Below, piece after piece: positions 42,595 to 50,107 of a stretch of DNA of 64,000 nt (position 1 is its first letter; every line of letters begins with the position of its first letter). The stretch comes from Desulfotignum sp. (lineage in GTDB: Bacteria; Desulfobacterota; Desulfobacteria; Desulfobacterales; Desulfobacteraceae), in contig JAABUD010000034.1 in the NCBI GenBank assembly GCA_011389555.1, forward strand, positions 1 through 64,000, given 5' to 3'. A program made the translations under genes and the position numbers. The notes below the pieces were generated by a model, which was not told where the DNA came from, did no database searches, and saw nothing but the letters and a program-made list of their open reading frames with translations.

Positions 42595-42960
42595 CTAAAC
42601 CAAAGGAACGGTTTTTTTGATTGTACGAATCAGTTCAATGATACTGCCGGGTTTTTCGAAAGTCATGTCAAACAGATTGCAATCAAGCAGCCATGGGGTC
42701 CCTGACATGCCAATGACCGGCACAGTGTCACCATAAAGGGTTTTGACCGCGGTTGCCACGTCGCTGCCTGAGACCCCGGGCATCACGAAATCGGTGAGCA
42801 CACAATCATATCTGCAATCCTTGATTTTTTTGACCGCTTCTTCCCCATTGAGGGCGGTGTGGATGCAGTAGCCTTCCCGGGACAATGCATGGGTCAACAT
42901 TTTCAATATGGCCCGTTCATCATCAACAACCAGAATCTGTTTGCGACCGCTGTCACTCAT
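42595..42960 (-). CDS. Single-domain response regulator receiver protein
   Basis: 121 aa, receiver domain only. Acidic pocket VVDDE, phospho-acceptor aspartate in VLTDFVMPGVSGSDV, switch serine in VIGMSGTP and the conserved lysine in MTFEKPGS are all present. No output domain. It overlaps the upstream receiver gene by 8 bp, so the pair may pass phosphate or act on a common target. No histidine kinase is nearby. Confidence 0.9.
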   Translation of the reverse strand: MSDSGRKQILVVDDERAILKMLTHALSREGYCIHTALNGEEAVKKIKDCRYDCVLTDFVMPGVSGSDVATAVKTLYGDTVPVIGMSGTPWLLDCNLFDMTFEKPGSIIELIRTIKKTVPLV

Positions 42961-43300
42961 GCTCGTTTTTCCTGATGGTTGAATGGGCCCCCATCTGAAT
43001 CACCCGCTGCTGGGTTTCCGGGGTCAAAAACCCGCTGAACACGATGGTTGTGACTTCCGGATATCTGGTATGGATTTCCAGTATGGCATCATACCCATTG
43101 ATTTTCGGCATTTCCAGATCAATAATCGCCAGATCCGGAACCGTTTTCTCAAGAGATTCCAAGAGCTCGGAACCATCACTGGTTTCTGTGGAGTGTTCAA
43201 TGCCACAATATTCCTTGAGCACCCTTTTCAGATACCGCCTGATGATGGGGTGATCATCTGCAATGGTCAGGCTGATTTTGGGTGTTGTATTTTGGTCCAC
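42953..43300 (-). CDS. Single-domain response regulator receiver protein
   Basis: 115 aa. Receiver features: TIADDHPIIRRYLK, phospho-acceptor in LAIIDLEMPKINGYDA, TIVFSGF, and a terminal segment GAHSTIRKNEHE holding the lysine. The protein ends right after the receiver, with no HTH output, although its sequence resembles NarL-type receivers that normally carry one. It is read in tandem with another stand-alone receiver. Confidence 0.87.
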   Translation of the reverse strand: MDQNTTPKISLTIADDHPIIRRYLKRVLKEYCGIEHSTETSDGSELLESLEKTVPDLAIIDLEMPKINGYDAILEIHTRYPEVTTIVFSGFLTPETQQRVIQMGAHSTIRKNEHE

Positions 43301-43409
43301 GGTTCGCTTTCACTAGAAGAAGTATATAAAGGGAGCATGCAATAGGGATATACGATTACAGGAATTTTTCAATCCCTATTTATATGTATTTTTCATGGCC
43401 GGAATCCGG

Positions 43410-44018
43410 TCAGGTTCCATGGCAAATGGCGTTTGCGTCATGGGAAGTTGGTGTCTGCGTGTTTAAAAGGGTCTGAATGGTCTGCATCAGGCCCTCATTG
43501 AAAAACGGCTTGGTCAGGTAGGCATCGGCCCCTTCCGAGAGAATCTTTTCCCGGTGTTCTTCGGAATCATAGCCAGTGACCGCCAGTACTTTGATATGGG
43601 CGGTATCCGGTTTGGTCTTGATCTGCCGGCACACCTCGAATCCATCCATTCCCGGCATGATCAGGTCCAAAATCACCAGCCCGGGTTTGAAAGTCATGAT
43701 TTTCATACCGGCATCAAACCCGTCATTTGCGGTTTCCAGGCAATAGCCCTCTTTGGACAGTATTCGAGTCAGCAGATTGAGAATTTCGGGCTCATCATCT
43801 ACAATCAGAATCCGCTGGTTTTTCAGCTCGTCCAGGCCGGGTGAATACATGTTGTTGCGCTGCATGAACGCGGTGAAATCTTTTTTCAAAATCCGGTACT
43901 GCCCCCCGGGGGTCATGGATGCCGGGATATCCCCTTTCTTGACATATTTCCAGATGGTGCCCCGGCTCATGCCGCAGAGACGGGACGCCCGGGGGATGGT
44001 GAGAAGATTTTCTTTCAC
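43410..44018 (-). CDS. Response regulator with N-terminal MerR/excisionase-type HTH
   Basis: 202 aa. The first 55 residues are a helix-turn-helix of excisionase/MerR style (TIPRASRLCGMSRGTIWKYV, then GDIPASMTPGGQYRI), followed by a receiver (about 68-190) with ILIVDDEPEILNLL, the acceptor in VILDLIMPGMDGFEVC, and AYLTKPFFNEG. In most response regulators the receiver is N-terminal, so this order is unusual. It is divergent from the binding-protein gene and may regulate it. No kinase is adjacent. Confidence 0.88.
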   Translation of the reverse strand: MKENLLTIPRASRLCGMSRGTIWKYVKKGDIPASMTPGGQYRILKKDFTAFMQRNNMYSPGLDELKNQRILIVDDEPEILNLLTRILSKEGYCLETANDGFDAGMKIMTFKPGLVILDLIMPGMDGFEVCRQIKTKPDTAHIKVLAVTGYDSEEHREKILSEGADAYLTKPFFNEGLMQTIQTLLNTQTPTSHDANAICHGT

Positions 44019-44146
44019 GGCCCAAAATATCCTTTCCTAAACGCGGAGAAAATGGTAACATAATAAACAGAATGAACAAAGTAAACATATCACAGGGTGT
44101 TGGAAAAATCAAATGAAAAAAAGAACAAGGGCAGGGGGACAGGATT

Positions 44147-45196
44147 ATGACCAGGGAATGGCGTCAGAAAAAACGTTGGGCTGCAGTGATGGCAGGGATT
44201 CTCTGGGGTCTGCTGGTGTCTTTGTCTGCTGCATCCGGTGGTGTCCGGCAGGTGGTGGTGGTGGTCACCCTGCCCGTGCCGGCATGTGAAACCCATTTGA
44301 CCCATTTTGTGGACCGGCTGGAGCAGATCAGGGAGGAAAGCGGCATCGGCATCGATCTGATCACCATCCGGGCCAATGGAGACCGGCAGTTTGCCGAAAA
44401 CCAATTGACAAAAATTCTGGAAAAAGGCCGGCCCGACGTCGTGGTCACCATTGCCACCCTGGCGTCCCAGGCTGCTGTGACCGTGTTCAAAGACACCGGG
44501 GTGCCCATCTTTTTTTTCCAGGTGTCTGATCCCGTGGGGGCCGGTCTGGTCGAAAAAATCGGAGAACCCACGGGCACGAAGGTGACCGGCCGGGTGTTTA
44601 CCGTGCCGGCACAGGTGCGCACCGGCCTTGCCATGCGCCTGGTCAGCCAGGCCGTGCCTGGGGACCGGCCCGTGGTTTTCGGGTATATCCATTCCACATA
44701 CCCGTCGGCCAAGGGGGATCTCCGGCAGTTGAAAGCCATTGAAGCCCAGGGAAACCCTTTCCGGTTCGCCGACCATGACGTCACGTATGAAAAAGGACCG
44801 GGCGGTATGCCGGTCATGCTGGCGGCAGCTGCCAGGGGGGTTCAGGACCTGTCACGCCAAGTAGATTTCTGGTGGGAACCCCAGGGGCCCCTTGGGGAAC
44901 ATCCTGATTACACAAGGCTGCTCCTGGACCGGTCCGCAGTGCCCGTGGCCATGGGGCAGACCCTGGACAGCGTGAAAATGGGGGCGTTGATGCACATCAC
45001 CCCGGATCTGGAAGCCGGGGGAAGGGAAGCGGCCAACTTTGTGGCGGCATTCCTGGAGGGGACGGATCCGGGGACCATTCCGGTGACGGCACCGGCCCGG
45101 TTCCAGCTGGGTATCAACCTGACCACGGCCCTGAACCTGAACATCGTGATACCCCCGGACATCCTGGCCCTGGCCGGTAAACATGTATACAGGTGA
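44147..45196 (+). CDS. ABC-type substrate-binding protein (TrpX/DUF534-like)
   Basis: 349 aa with a secretion signal (about residues 8-30, WAAVMAGILWGLLVSLSAAS). The body fits the PF04392 ABC substrate-binding family: VVVVVTLPVPACETHLTHF, GRPDVVVTIATLASQAA, IFFFQVSDPVGAGLVEKIG and ITPDLEAGGREAANFVAA. No permease or ATPase gene is present, and the next gene is a Cache-HAMP sensor, so the protein may serve as a periplasmic ligand sensor rather than a transporter component. That is inference. The ligand is unknown. Confidence 0.85.
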   Translation: MTREWRQKKRWAAVMAGILWGLLVSLSAASGGVRQVVVVVTLPVPACETHLTHFVDRLEQIREESGIGIDLITIRANGDRQFAENQLTKILEKGRPDVVVTIATLASQAAVTVFKDTGVPIFFFQVSDPVGAGLVEKIGEPTGTKVTGRVFTVPAQVRTGLAMRLVSQAVPGDRPVVFGYIHSTYPSAKGDLRQLKAIEAQGNPFRFADHDVTYEKGPGGMPVMLAAAARGVQDLSRQVDFWWEPQGPLGEHPDYTRLLLDRSAVPVAMGQTLDSVKMGALMHITPDLEAGGREAANFVAAFLEGTDPGTIPVTAPARFQLGINLTTALNLNIVIPPDILALAGKHVYR

Positions 45197-45229
45197 CAAG
45201 AGACAAGAGACAAGAGACAGGAGACGGGG
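45195..45229. repeat. Heptameric tandem repeat (five units)
   Basis: GACAAGA x3, then GACAGGA and GACGGGG, begin just before the stop of the binding-protein gene and run to 13 bp before the next start. The CAGGAGACGGGG part can serve as ribosome binding site for the downstream gene. Confidence 0.8.
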
Positions 45230-45241
45230 AACAAAATTGAA

Positions 45242-46279
45242 ATGAAACTGCAGACAAAGATCGCCCTGGGCATCATCCCGCTGGTGTTGTGCAGTATTTT
45301 TGTGCTGGGGCTGTGGTCAATGAAAAAAACAGGAGACAATCTCCACCAGTCCGCGTTTCTGTATATGGACACCATCATCGATGGTTACATGCAGGATATC
45401 GTCCGGCACCATGATCTGCTGCAAACCAACGGGCTGGATGCCATTGAATCGTTTGTCACTGCATATCAGAACCAGGTGTTTGCGGCCGGCAGGGAAATGA
45501 AAATCGCTGAATCTTCCCATCTGTTTATCATGGATGCCGACGGGCACCTGAAATTCTGCTCAAAAGAAAACAGCAGGCAGAAGATGGAGTCTGTGTGGGG
45601 ACCGGCTGCCCGGGCCGCTGCAAAGGGTGAAATCTTTCAGGCGGACGATGACGGTCATGTGTATGACGATGACATTGAAACCATGTATGTGGTCCGGTTG
45701 TTTCCCCCATGGGACTGGGTGGTGTTCTTTGCCATGGATCATGGGGTGCTCCATGCGGCGGAGCGTCAGATTCAACTGGCGACCACCGGCATCGCTGTTG
45801 TCTGTGCCGGTCTGCTGATCCTGATCATTCTCATGATGTTGAGACGGTTTTTTGTCAATCCCGTCAGGAAGATCGGCCGGGCCGCGTCTGCCATTGCAAC
45901 AGGGAGCCAGGTGGACCGGATCGATGTCAGGTCAACAGATGAACTCGGGGACCTGGCCCGCCATATGGAAGCGATGTCCGCCGCCATCCAGCAGCAGCAG
46001 GCGGATATCATAAAAGCCAACCAGGAGCTGGAACAGCGGGTCAAGGCTCGTACCCGGGACCTGGAAACGGCCCTGTCCGAGATAAAAACCCTGCGGGGCA
46101 TTATTCCCATCTGCTCCCACTGCAAGAAAATCAGGGATGATGACGGCTACTGGAATCAGTTGGAAACCTATATCCGGGACCATTCCGAAGCCCAGCTCAG
46201 CCATGGGATCTGCCGGGAATGCGCTGAAAAATACTATCCGGAAATGAATTTATATGATGACGATACCCTTGGAGAGTAA
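45242..46279 (+). CDS. Cache-HAMP sensor with C-terminal cysteine motif, no kinase
   Basis: 345 aa. TM1 (about 8-27), a periplasmic Cache-type domain (about 30-180, FIMDADGHLKFCSKE), TM2 (about 180-202), HAMP (about 205-255), a coiled coil (QQQADIIKANQELEQRVKAR), and a C-terminal segment RGIIPICSHCKKIRDDDGYW followed by HGICRECAEKYYP. This CxxC...CxxC motif recurs at the ends of many bacterial sensor proteins and probably binds a metal. There is no HisKA, GGDEF or cyclase domain. With the upstream binding protein it forms an operon-like pair. Confidence 0.85.
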   Translation: MKLQTKIALGIIPLVLCSIFVLGLWSMKKTGDNLHQSAFLYMDTIIDGYMQDIVRHHDLLQTNGLDAIESFVTAYQNQVFAAGREMKIAESSHLFIMDADGHLKFCSKENSRQKMESVWGPAARAAAKGEIFQADDDGHVYDDDIETMYVVRLFPPWDWVVFFAMDHGVLHAAERQIQLATTGIAVVCAGLLILIILMMLRRFFVNPVRKIGRAASAIATGSQVDRIDVRSTDELGDLARHMEAMSAAIQQQQADIIKANQELEQRVKARTRDLETALSEIKTLRGIIPICSHCKKIRDDDGYWNQLETYIRDHSEAQLSHGICRECAEKYYPEMNLYDDDTLGE

Positions 46280-46317
46280 ATTATTAATTTTACAAATATT
46301 TGTAAAATTAATAATTT
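46278..46317. repeat. Perfect 40-bp AT-rich palindrome
   Basis: Arms 46278-46297 and 46298-46317 are exact reverse complements with no loop; the core is ACAAATATTTGT. The first bases belong to the TAA stop of the sensor gene. It can form a cruciform or a long stem in RNA, and may act as a terminator or protein site. Confidence 0.85.
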
Positions 46318-46401
46318 GAGCAATTCTGCCCCGGGTCATTTCAGGCCGGGGGATATTGAAATTGAAACGGATGGCATTCCATGGTTTTGCTTTTTTAAAA
46401 A

Positions 46402-46462
46402 CCACGAAGGACACGAAGGGAAAGAAGGAAGGACTTTTTCATGCTCTTCGTGTCCTTCATGG
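46402..46462. repeat. Inverted repeat of the CCACGAAGGACACGAAG type
   Basis: The 17-bp arms at 46402-46418 and 46446-46462 differ at one base. The motif resembles a dispersed repeat I have seen in intergenic regions of diverse environmental bacteria; whether it is repeated in this genome cannot be told from one window. Confidence 0.6.
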
Positions 46463-46500
46463 CAAAACAACCTGACGGCCCTGAAAAGATCACTTTTTTG

Positions 46501-46529
46501 TTGACAAGTATCAAAAAGGTCTGTAGACA
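46501..46529 (+). promoter_or_regulatory. Candidate promoter of the leader
   Basis: A perfect TTGACA (46501-46506) is followed after 17 bp by TAGACA (46524-46529), a weak -10. The leader-peptide ATG follows 23 bp later. The weak -10 keeps confidence low. Confidence 0.4.
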
Positions 46530-46552
46530 AGGCCGATAGTCAGGATAAGAAC

Positions 46553-46648
46553 ATGAAACCGGAAATTAGCATGATGAAACGCATGACACCCCAGTTTGTA
46601 TGTAATTTTGGACGCTTCTTCTTTTTTAGGAGCGTTCATCCGGTGTAA
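46553..46648 (+). CDS. Phe-rich leader peptide of a transcription attenuator
   Basis: 31 codons from ATG 46553 behind AGGA; the peptide reads MKPEISMMKRMTPQFVCNFG followed by RFFFFRSVHPV, with six phenylalanines, four in a row. It lies upstream of a fused DAHP synthase-prephenate dehydratase, exactly where an E. coli pheL-like leader would be. The RNA can form four strands: GGACGCTTCT (46610-46619, within the Phe codons), AGGAGCGTTCATCCGG (46628-46643), CCGGGTGGAC (46681-46690) and CCACCCGGGG (46699-46708). Strand 2 pairs with 1 or 3, and strand 3 with 2 or 4. Start codons further in (46571, 46574, 46583) would keep the Phe run. Confidence 0.8.
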   Translation: MKPEISMMKRMTPQFVCNFGRFFFFRSVHPV

Positions 46649-46675
46649 TGTTTTATTGAATAATTGAGAATCATA

Positions 46676-46723
46676 AAGCCCCGGGTGGACAAGATAAGCC
46701 ACCCGGGGCTTTTGTGTTTTTTT
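46676..46723 (+). terminator. Attenuator terminator 1
   Basis: AAGCCCCGGGTGG (46676-46688) and CCACCCGGGGCTT (46699-46711) form a 13-bp perfect stem with a 10-nt loop, then TTTTGTGTTTTTTT. Its left arm is the antiterminator strand 3 described for the leader peptide. Confidence 0.85.
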
Positions 46724-46764
46724 AAGGGCTTCGGGAAACAATCCTGAAGCCCTTTTGTTTTTTT
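46724..46764 (+). terminator. Terminator 2 in the leader
   Basis: AAGGGCTTCGGG (46724-46735) pairs with CCTGAAGCCCTT (46743-46754), followed by TTGTTTTTTT. A second terminator directly after the first is unusual in attenuators; it may be a fail-safe or the end of the leader transcript. Confidence 0.75.
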
Positions 46765-46819
46765 ACAGGCAGGAAACACCCCGACACGGGGCTGCCATTA
46801 CAACAAGGAGAAAGCGAAC

Positions 46820-48688
46820 ATGAAACTCGTTCTGGACAAACAGATCACCCCGGACCAGGAATCCGGTGTTCAAACCCTGCTGGAAAAAGACGGCTGCATC
46901 AGCCGCACCATCACGGATGCCGGTCAAAAGGTGATCGGCATTGTAAAAAAAGGTGCTGGAAAGCCGGATGACTACCTGGACGTGCCGGGCATTGCTCAGG
47001 TACTGACGGTGTCCACCTCCCACAAGCTGGTGAGCCGGGAATTCAAGACCCAGGACACCCGGGTGGCCATCAACAATGTGGTGGTGGGCGGGGTCCGCAT
47101 CGTGGTGATGGCCGGGCCCTGTGCCGTGGAAAGCCTGGATCAGGCCATGATCATCGCAAAACAGGTGAAACGATATGGGGCCGTGCTGTTCCGGGGCGGG
47201 GCATACAAACCCCGGTCCTCCCCATACTCCTTCCAGGGCCTGGAAGAGGAAGGGCTGAAAATTCTGGCACAGGTCAGGGAGGAGACCGGCCTGGGCGTGG
47301 TCACGGAGATGACCTCCCCTTCCCAGGTGGAACTGATGGAAAAATATGTGGATGCCGTCCAGATCGGGGCCCGGAACATGCAGAATTTCGAGCTGCTCAA
47401 ATGCGCAGGGAAAATGCGCAAGCCCGTGGTGCTCAAAAGGGGACTGGCCGCCACCATCCAGGAGTGGCTCATGTCTGCCGAATACATCGCCGCCGGCGGG
47501 AACACCGACATTATTTTATGTGAGCGGGGCATCCGCACATTCGAACCCTATACCCGCAACACCCTGGATCTGTCCGCCATCCCCGTGCTCAAAAAGCTCA
47601 CCCACCTGCCCATTGTCATCGATCCCAGCCATGCCACGGGGATCCGGGAAAAGGTCAGCCCCATGGCCAGGGCGGCCGTGGCGGCCGGGGCCGATGCCCT
47701 CATGATCGAGGTGCACCATGATCCGGACAATGCATTGTCCGACGGTCCCCAGAGCCTGTATCCGGAACAGTTTGGCAAGCTGATGCGTGATATCTACACC
47801 ATCGCACCGGTGGTGGGCAAACAGCTGGATTTTGAGTACCTGAAAAAAGCGGAACTGATCCATGACCTGGATGAGAATGCCGTCAAAACCGCCGCGTTTA
47901 TCGGCGAGTTCGGGGCATACAGCCACAAGGCGGCCCTGTCATATTTCGGGGATGATATCACGCCGGTCCCCATGAAGGGGTTCAAAGATATTTTTGAAGC
48001 CGTGGCAGCAGGCAGATCCGAGTATGGGGTGATTCCGCTGGAAAATTCGTTGTCCGGCTCCATCCACGAAAATTTTGACCTGCTCCAGGCGTATGATCTG
48101 AAAATCATCGGTGAGATCACCATCCGGATCCAGCATGCCCTGATCGCCCACAAAGGGGCGGTCAAAGACCATATCAAACAGGTCCTGGCACCGCCTCCGG
48201 CCCTGGCCCAGTGTTCGAACTACCTGGACCAGTACCCCTGGATGGAGCGGATACCCGTGGCTGCCACCTCCCGGGCGGTCAAACAGGTGAAGGATTCAGA
48301 GGACGTTCACCTTGCCGCCATTGCATCCACCATGGCGGCAAGGATTTTTGACATGCAGATCATAGATGAATCCATCGAGGACGATCCCAGGAATTTTACC
48401 CGGTTTGCCGTGATTGCCAGAGAATACAAAGGCCGCAAAAAAGTGGCCAAAACCTCGGTGATTTTTTCCACGGGCAACAAGCCGGGCGCCCTGTTCGAAG
48501 TCATGAAAATTTTCAGCGACTATGACATCAACCTGGTGAAGCTGGAGTCCCGGCCCATCCACGGCAAACCCTGGGAATACATGTTCTATGCGGACCTGGA
48601 GATTGATATCGAAAAAAAGGAACTGGCACCCGTGCGGGATCTGCTGGAGGAAACAACCGAAACCTTCCGGGTGCTGGGGCGGTATTGA
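46820..48688 (+). CDS. Fused DAHP synthase-prephenate dehydratase
   Basis: 622 aa behind AAGGAG. Order: an N-terminal ACT-like domain (about 1-70), type I-beta DAHP synthase (about 75-335; [55 protein letters not shown]), prephenate dehydratase (about 350-530; [30 protein letters not shown], catalytic threonine in NFTRF), and a terminal ACT regulatory domain ([20 protein letters not shown]). It thus catalyses the first shikimate step and the Phe-specific step. The ACT domain suggests Phe feedback. The Phe attenuator upstream matches this role. The two activities are usually on separate proteins. Confidence 0.93.
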   Translation: MKLVLDKQITPDQESGVQTLLEKDGCISRTITDAGQKVIGIVKKGAGKPDDYLDVPGIAQVLTVSTSHKLVSREFKTQDTRVAINNVVVGGVRIVVMAGPCAVESLDQAMIIAKQVKRYGAVLFRGGAYKPRSSPYSFQGLEEEGLKILAQVREETGLGVVTEMTSPSQVELMEKYVDAVQIGARNMQNFELLKCAGKMRKPVVLKRGLAATIQEWLMSAEYIAAGGNTDIILCERGIRTFEPYTRNTLDLSAIPVLKKLTHLPIVIDPSHATGIREKVSPMARAAVAAGADALMIEVHHDPDNALSDGPQSLYPEQFGKLMRDIYTIAPVVGKQLDFEYLKKAELIHDLDENAVKTAAFIGEFGAYSHKAALSYFGDDITPVPMKGFKDIFEAVAAGRSEYGVIPLENSLSGSIHENFDLLQAYDLKIIGEITIRIQHALIAHKGAVKDHIKQVLAPPPALAQCSNYLDQYPWMERIPVAATSRAVKQVKDSEDVHLAAIASTMAARIFDMQIIDESIEDDPRNFTRFAVIAREYKGRKKVAKTSVIFSTGNKPGALFEVMKIFSDYDINLVKLESRPIHGKPWEYMFYADLEIDIEKKELAPVRDLLEETTETFRVLGRY

Positions 48689-48702
48689 CCACTCGGATGA
48701 GA

Positions 48703-49350
48703 CTATCCTCGACGGATGGGTACAATGGTGATCTCAACCCGGCGGTTCATGGCATGGTCAGAGGATATGGGGCGTGATTCTCCATATCCCACTGCATTGA
48801 TCCGCCGGTCCAGCACTCCGTTGCGGATCAGTTCGTTTTTAACGGCCAGGGCTCTTCTTTCCGAAAGGCGCTGGTTGTATTCTTCAGAACCCCTGGTATC
48901 GGTGTGTCCGCCCACTTCGATGATGGTCTGGGGATATTTGATCATGACATCGGAGATCCGCCGCAATTCTGCCTGGGCACCGGGCAGCAATGTGCTTTTA
49001 TCATACTCAAAAAAAGCTTCTCCTTTGAACGTGGCCCGCAAAATATCCTGTTCTCTGGAGATGCTGGCGGATTCTGATGTGGCGATGGCGCTGCGCAGAT
49101 CCTGCTCCTGATTGTCCATGTAACGCCCGATCTGGTTACCTGCCAGGCCGCCCAATGCAGCGCCGATCCCGGCCCCGATCAGTGTGGCTTCCGTGTCTCC
49201 GCCGATCACCTGCCCGAGGGCGGCACCGACTCCTGCACCGACCCCTGCACCGACAGCAGTCCCCTGTCCTTGTTGCTTTTGCATGGTGGTGCAGGAAAAA
49301 AGGCTTACAAGCACGGCGATACACATAACGGCAAGAAAATTGTTTTTCAT
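48703..49350 (-). CDS. OmpA-family lipoprotein with glycine-zipper segment
   Basis: 215 aa. The signal peptide ends in a lipobox (LVSLFSC), so it is probably lipid-anchored. Next is a glycine-zipper region (GTAVGAGVGAGVGAALGQVI, then GAGIGAALGGLAGNQIG, about 30-75) and a C-terminal OmpA peptidoglycan-binding domain with EVGGHTDTRGSEEYNQRLSE and INAVGYGESRPI. It likely tethers the outer membrane to peptidoglycan. Converges on the aroF-pheA fusion with 14 bp between stops. Confidence 0.92.
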   Translation of the reverse strand: MKNNFLAVMCIAVLVSLFSCTTMQKQQGQGTAVGAGVGAGVGAALGQVIGGDTEATLIGAGIGAALGGLAGNQIGRYMDNQEQDLRSAIATSESASISREQDILRATFKGEAFFEYDKSTLLPGAQAELRRISDVMIKYPQTIIEVGGHTDTRGSEEYNQRLSERRALAVKNELIRNGVLDRRINAVGYGESRPISSDHAMNRRVEITIVPIRRG

Positions 49351-49608
49351 TTTTTGGATCTCCTGATTGCGATGTTTGAAATACGTTTCTTTTACATACA
49401 GCTAAAATTCAATGATGTTGAAAAAACAAAGATTCATATCCAATTTTCATCTGTGACATTGAATTTTTGTGCATTTTCTTAACCGAGTAAGATAATCACT
49501 GCTTTGAAAATGTACACCTTGTCATAAATTTTTCTGGGTCAATCCAAGATACAGCGGCCATGCTTTGATTGACGCGATATCGTTCAATACGGCTTTTTCA
49601 AGTGACCC

Positions 49609-49799
49609 GTGCCGGGGGGTTCCTGTGGGTTTCACCCTCTGCCGCGTTTGACATGGAGTAGGGCATGGCTGCGCTGAACGGCAAAAACTGCGGGCAGGTG
49701 TGTCCTCAAACAATTTGCCGTTCTTACCGCTTCGCCATGCCCAACTCCATGTAGCAAACGCGTCAGAATGGGATTCAACCCACAGGAACCCCCCGGCAC
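49609..49799. repeat. 191-bp nested inverted-repeat element
   Basis: Five nested stems: 49609-49631/49777-49799 (23 bp perfect, GTGCCGGGGGGTTCC...), CGCGTTTG/CAAACGCG (49643-49650/49755-49762), ACATGGAGT/ACTCCATGT (49651-49659/49744-49752), GGGCATGG/CCATGCCC (49661-49668/49735-49742) and GAACGGCAAA/TTTGCCGTTC (49676-49685/49714-49723). It can fold into one long hairpin on either strand, typical of a MITE or a structured RNA. No coding capacity. Confidence 0.85.
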
Positions 49800-49938
49800 T
49801 AGTCGTTGATGGCAGCGGTGAACCGGAACGAAGTCTGGATACCTCCCTGAATAATGGCCATGCCCAGAGTTGCACAACAAATATATAAACGGGAGATGGA
49901 ATGAGCGGAGTGGAGCCGGGTATGATTTGTACAGCGGA

Positions 49939-50023
49939 GCCCCTGGTGGGGGTGCCTTGCTGACGGACTGTCGGAGCCACCCCGTGGATTCCAGGCCGGC
50001 AGCAAGGTACCCCCACCAGGGGC
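49939..50023. repeat. 85-bp inverted-repeat element
   Basis: Arms 49939-49962 and 50000-50023 (24 bp, one mismatch, GCCCCTGGTGGGGGT core) enclose a 37-nt centre. It lies 139 bp from the 191-bp element and could be a second small mobile or structural element. Confidence 0.8.
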
Positions 50024-50107
50024 GGTCTACTGCCAACCAAGCATGAATCACCCCGATCATTGGATCCGGCCGGTGGGACGGGTGTATGTAAGATAACGTT
50101 ACAGCGG

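Larger units (their letters stand above)
46280..46552. other. Intergenic region before the attenuator
   Basis: Besides the palindrome, this gap holds an imperfect inverted repeat CCACGAAGGACACGAAG (46402-46418) / CTTCGTGTCCTTCATGG (46446-46462) and a promoter-like TTGACA at 46501-46506. No gene is seen. Confidence 0.6.
49351..50107. other. Gene-free region with two large hairpins
   Basis: 757 bp. It contains two long inverted-repeat elements (49609-49799 and 49939-50023) and an AT-rich flank near the OmpA start. A minus-strand frame of 198 codons spans the region, but it crosses both hairpins and has no family resemblance, so I do not call it. No tRNA or ORF with a ribosome site is seen. Confidence 0.7.

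Noticed and set aside
46511-46741. 76-codon minus-strand frame over the attenuator
   Set aside because: It includes both terminators and is better explained by the leader and hairpins on the plus strand.
46676-46764. T-box or riboswitch
   Set aside because: No T-box sequence or known aptamer is seen; the Phe-rich ORF with four pairing strands explains the region better.
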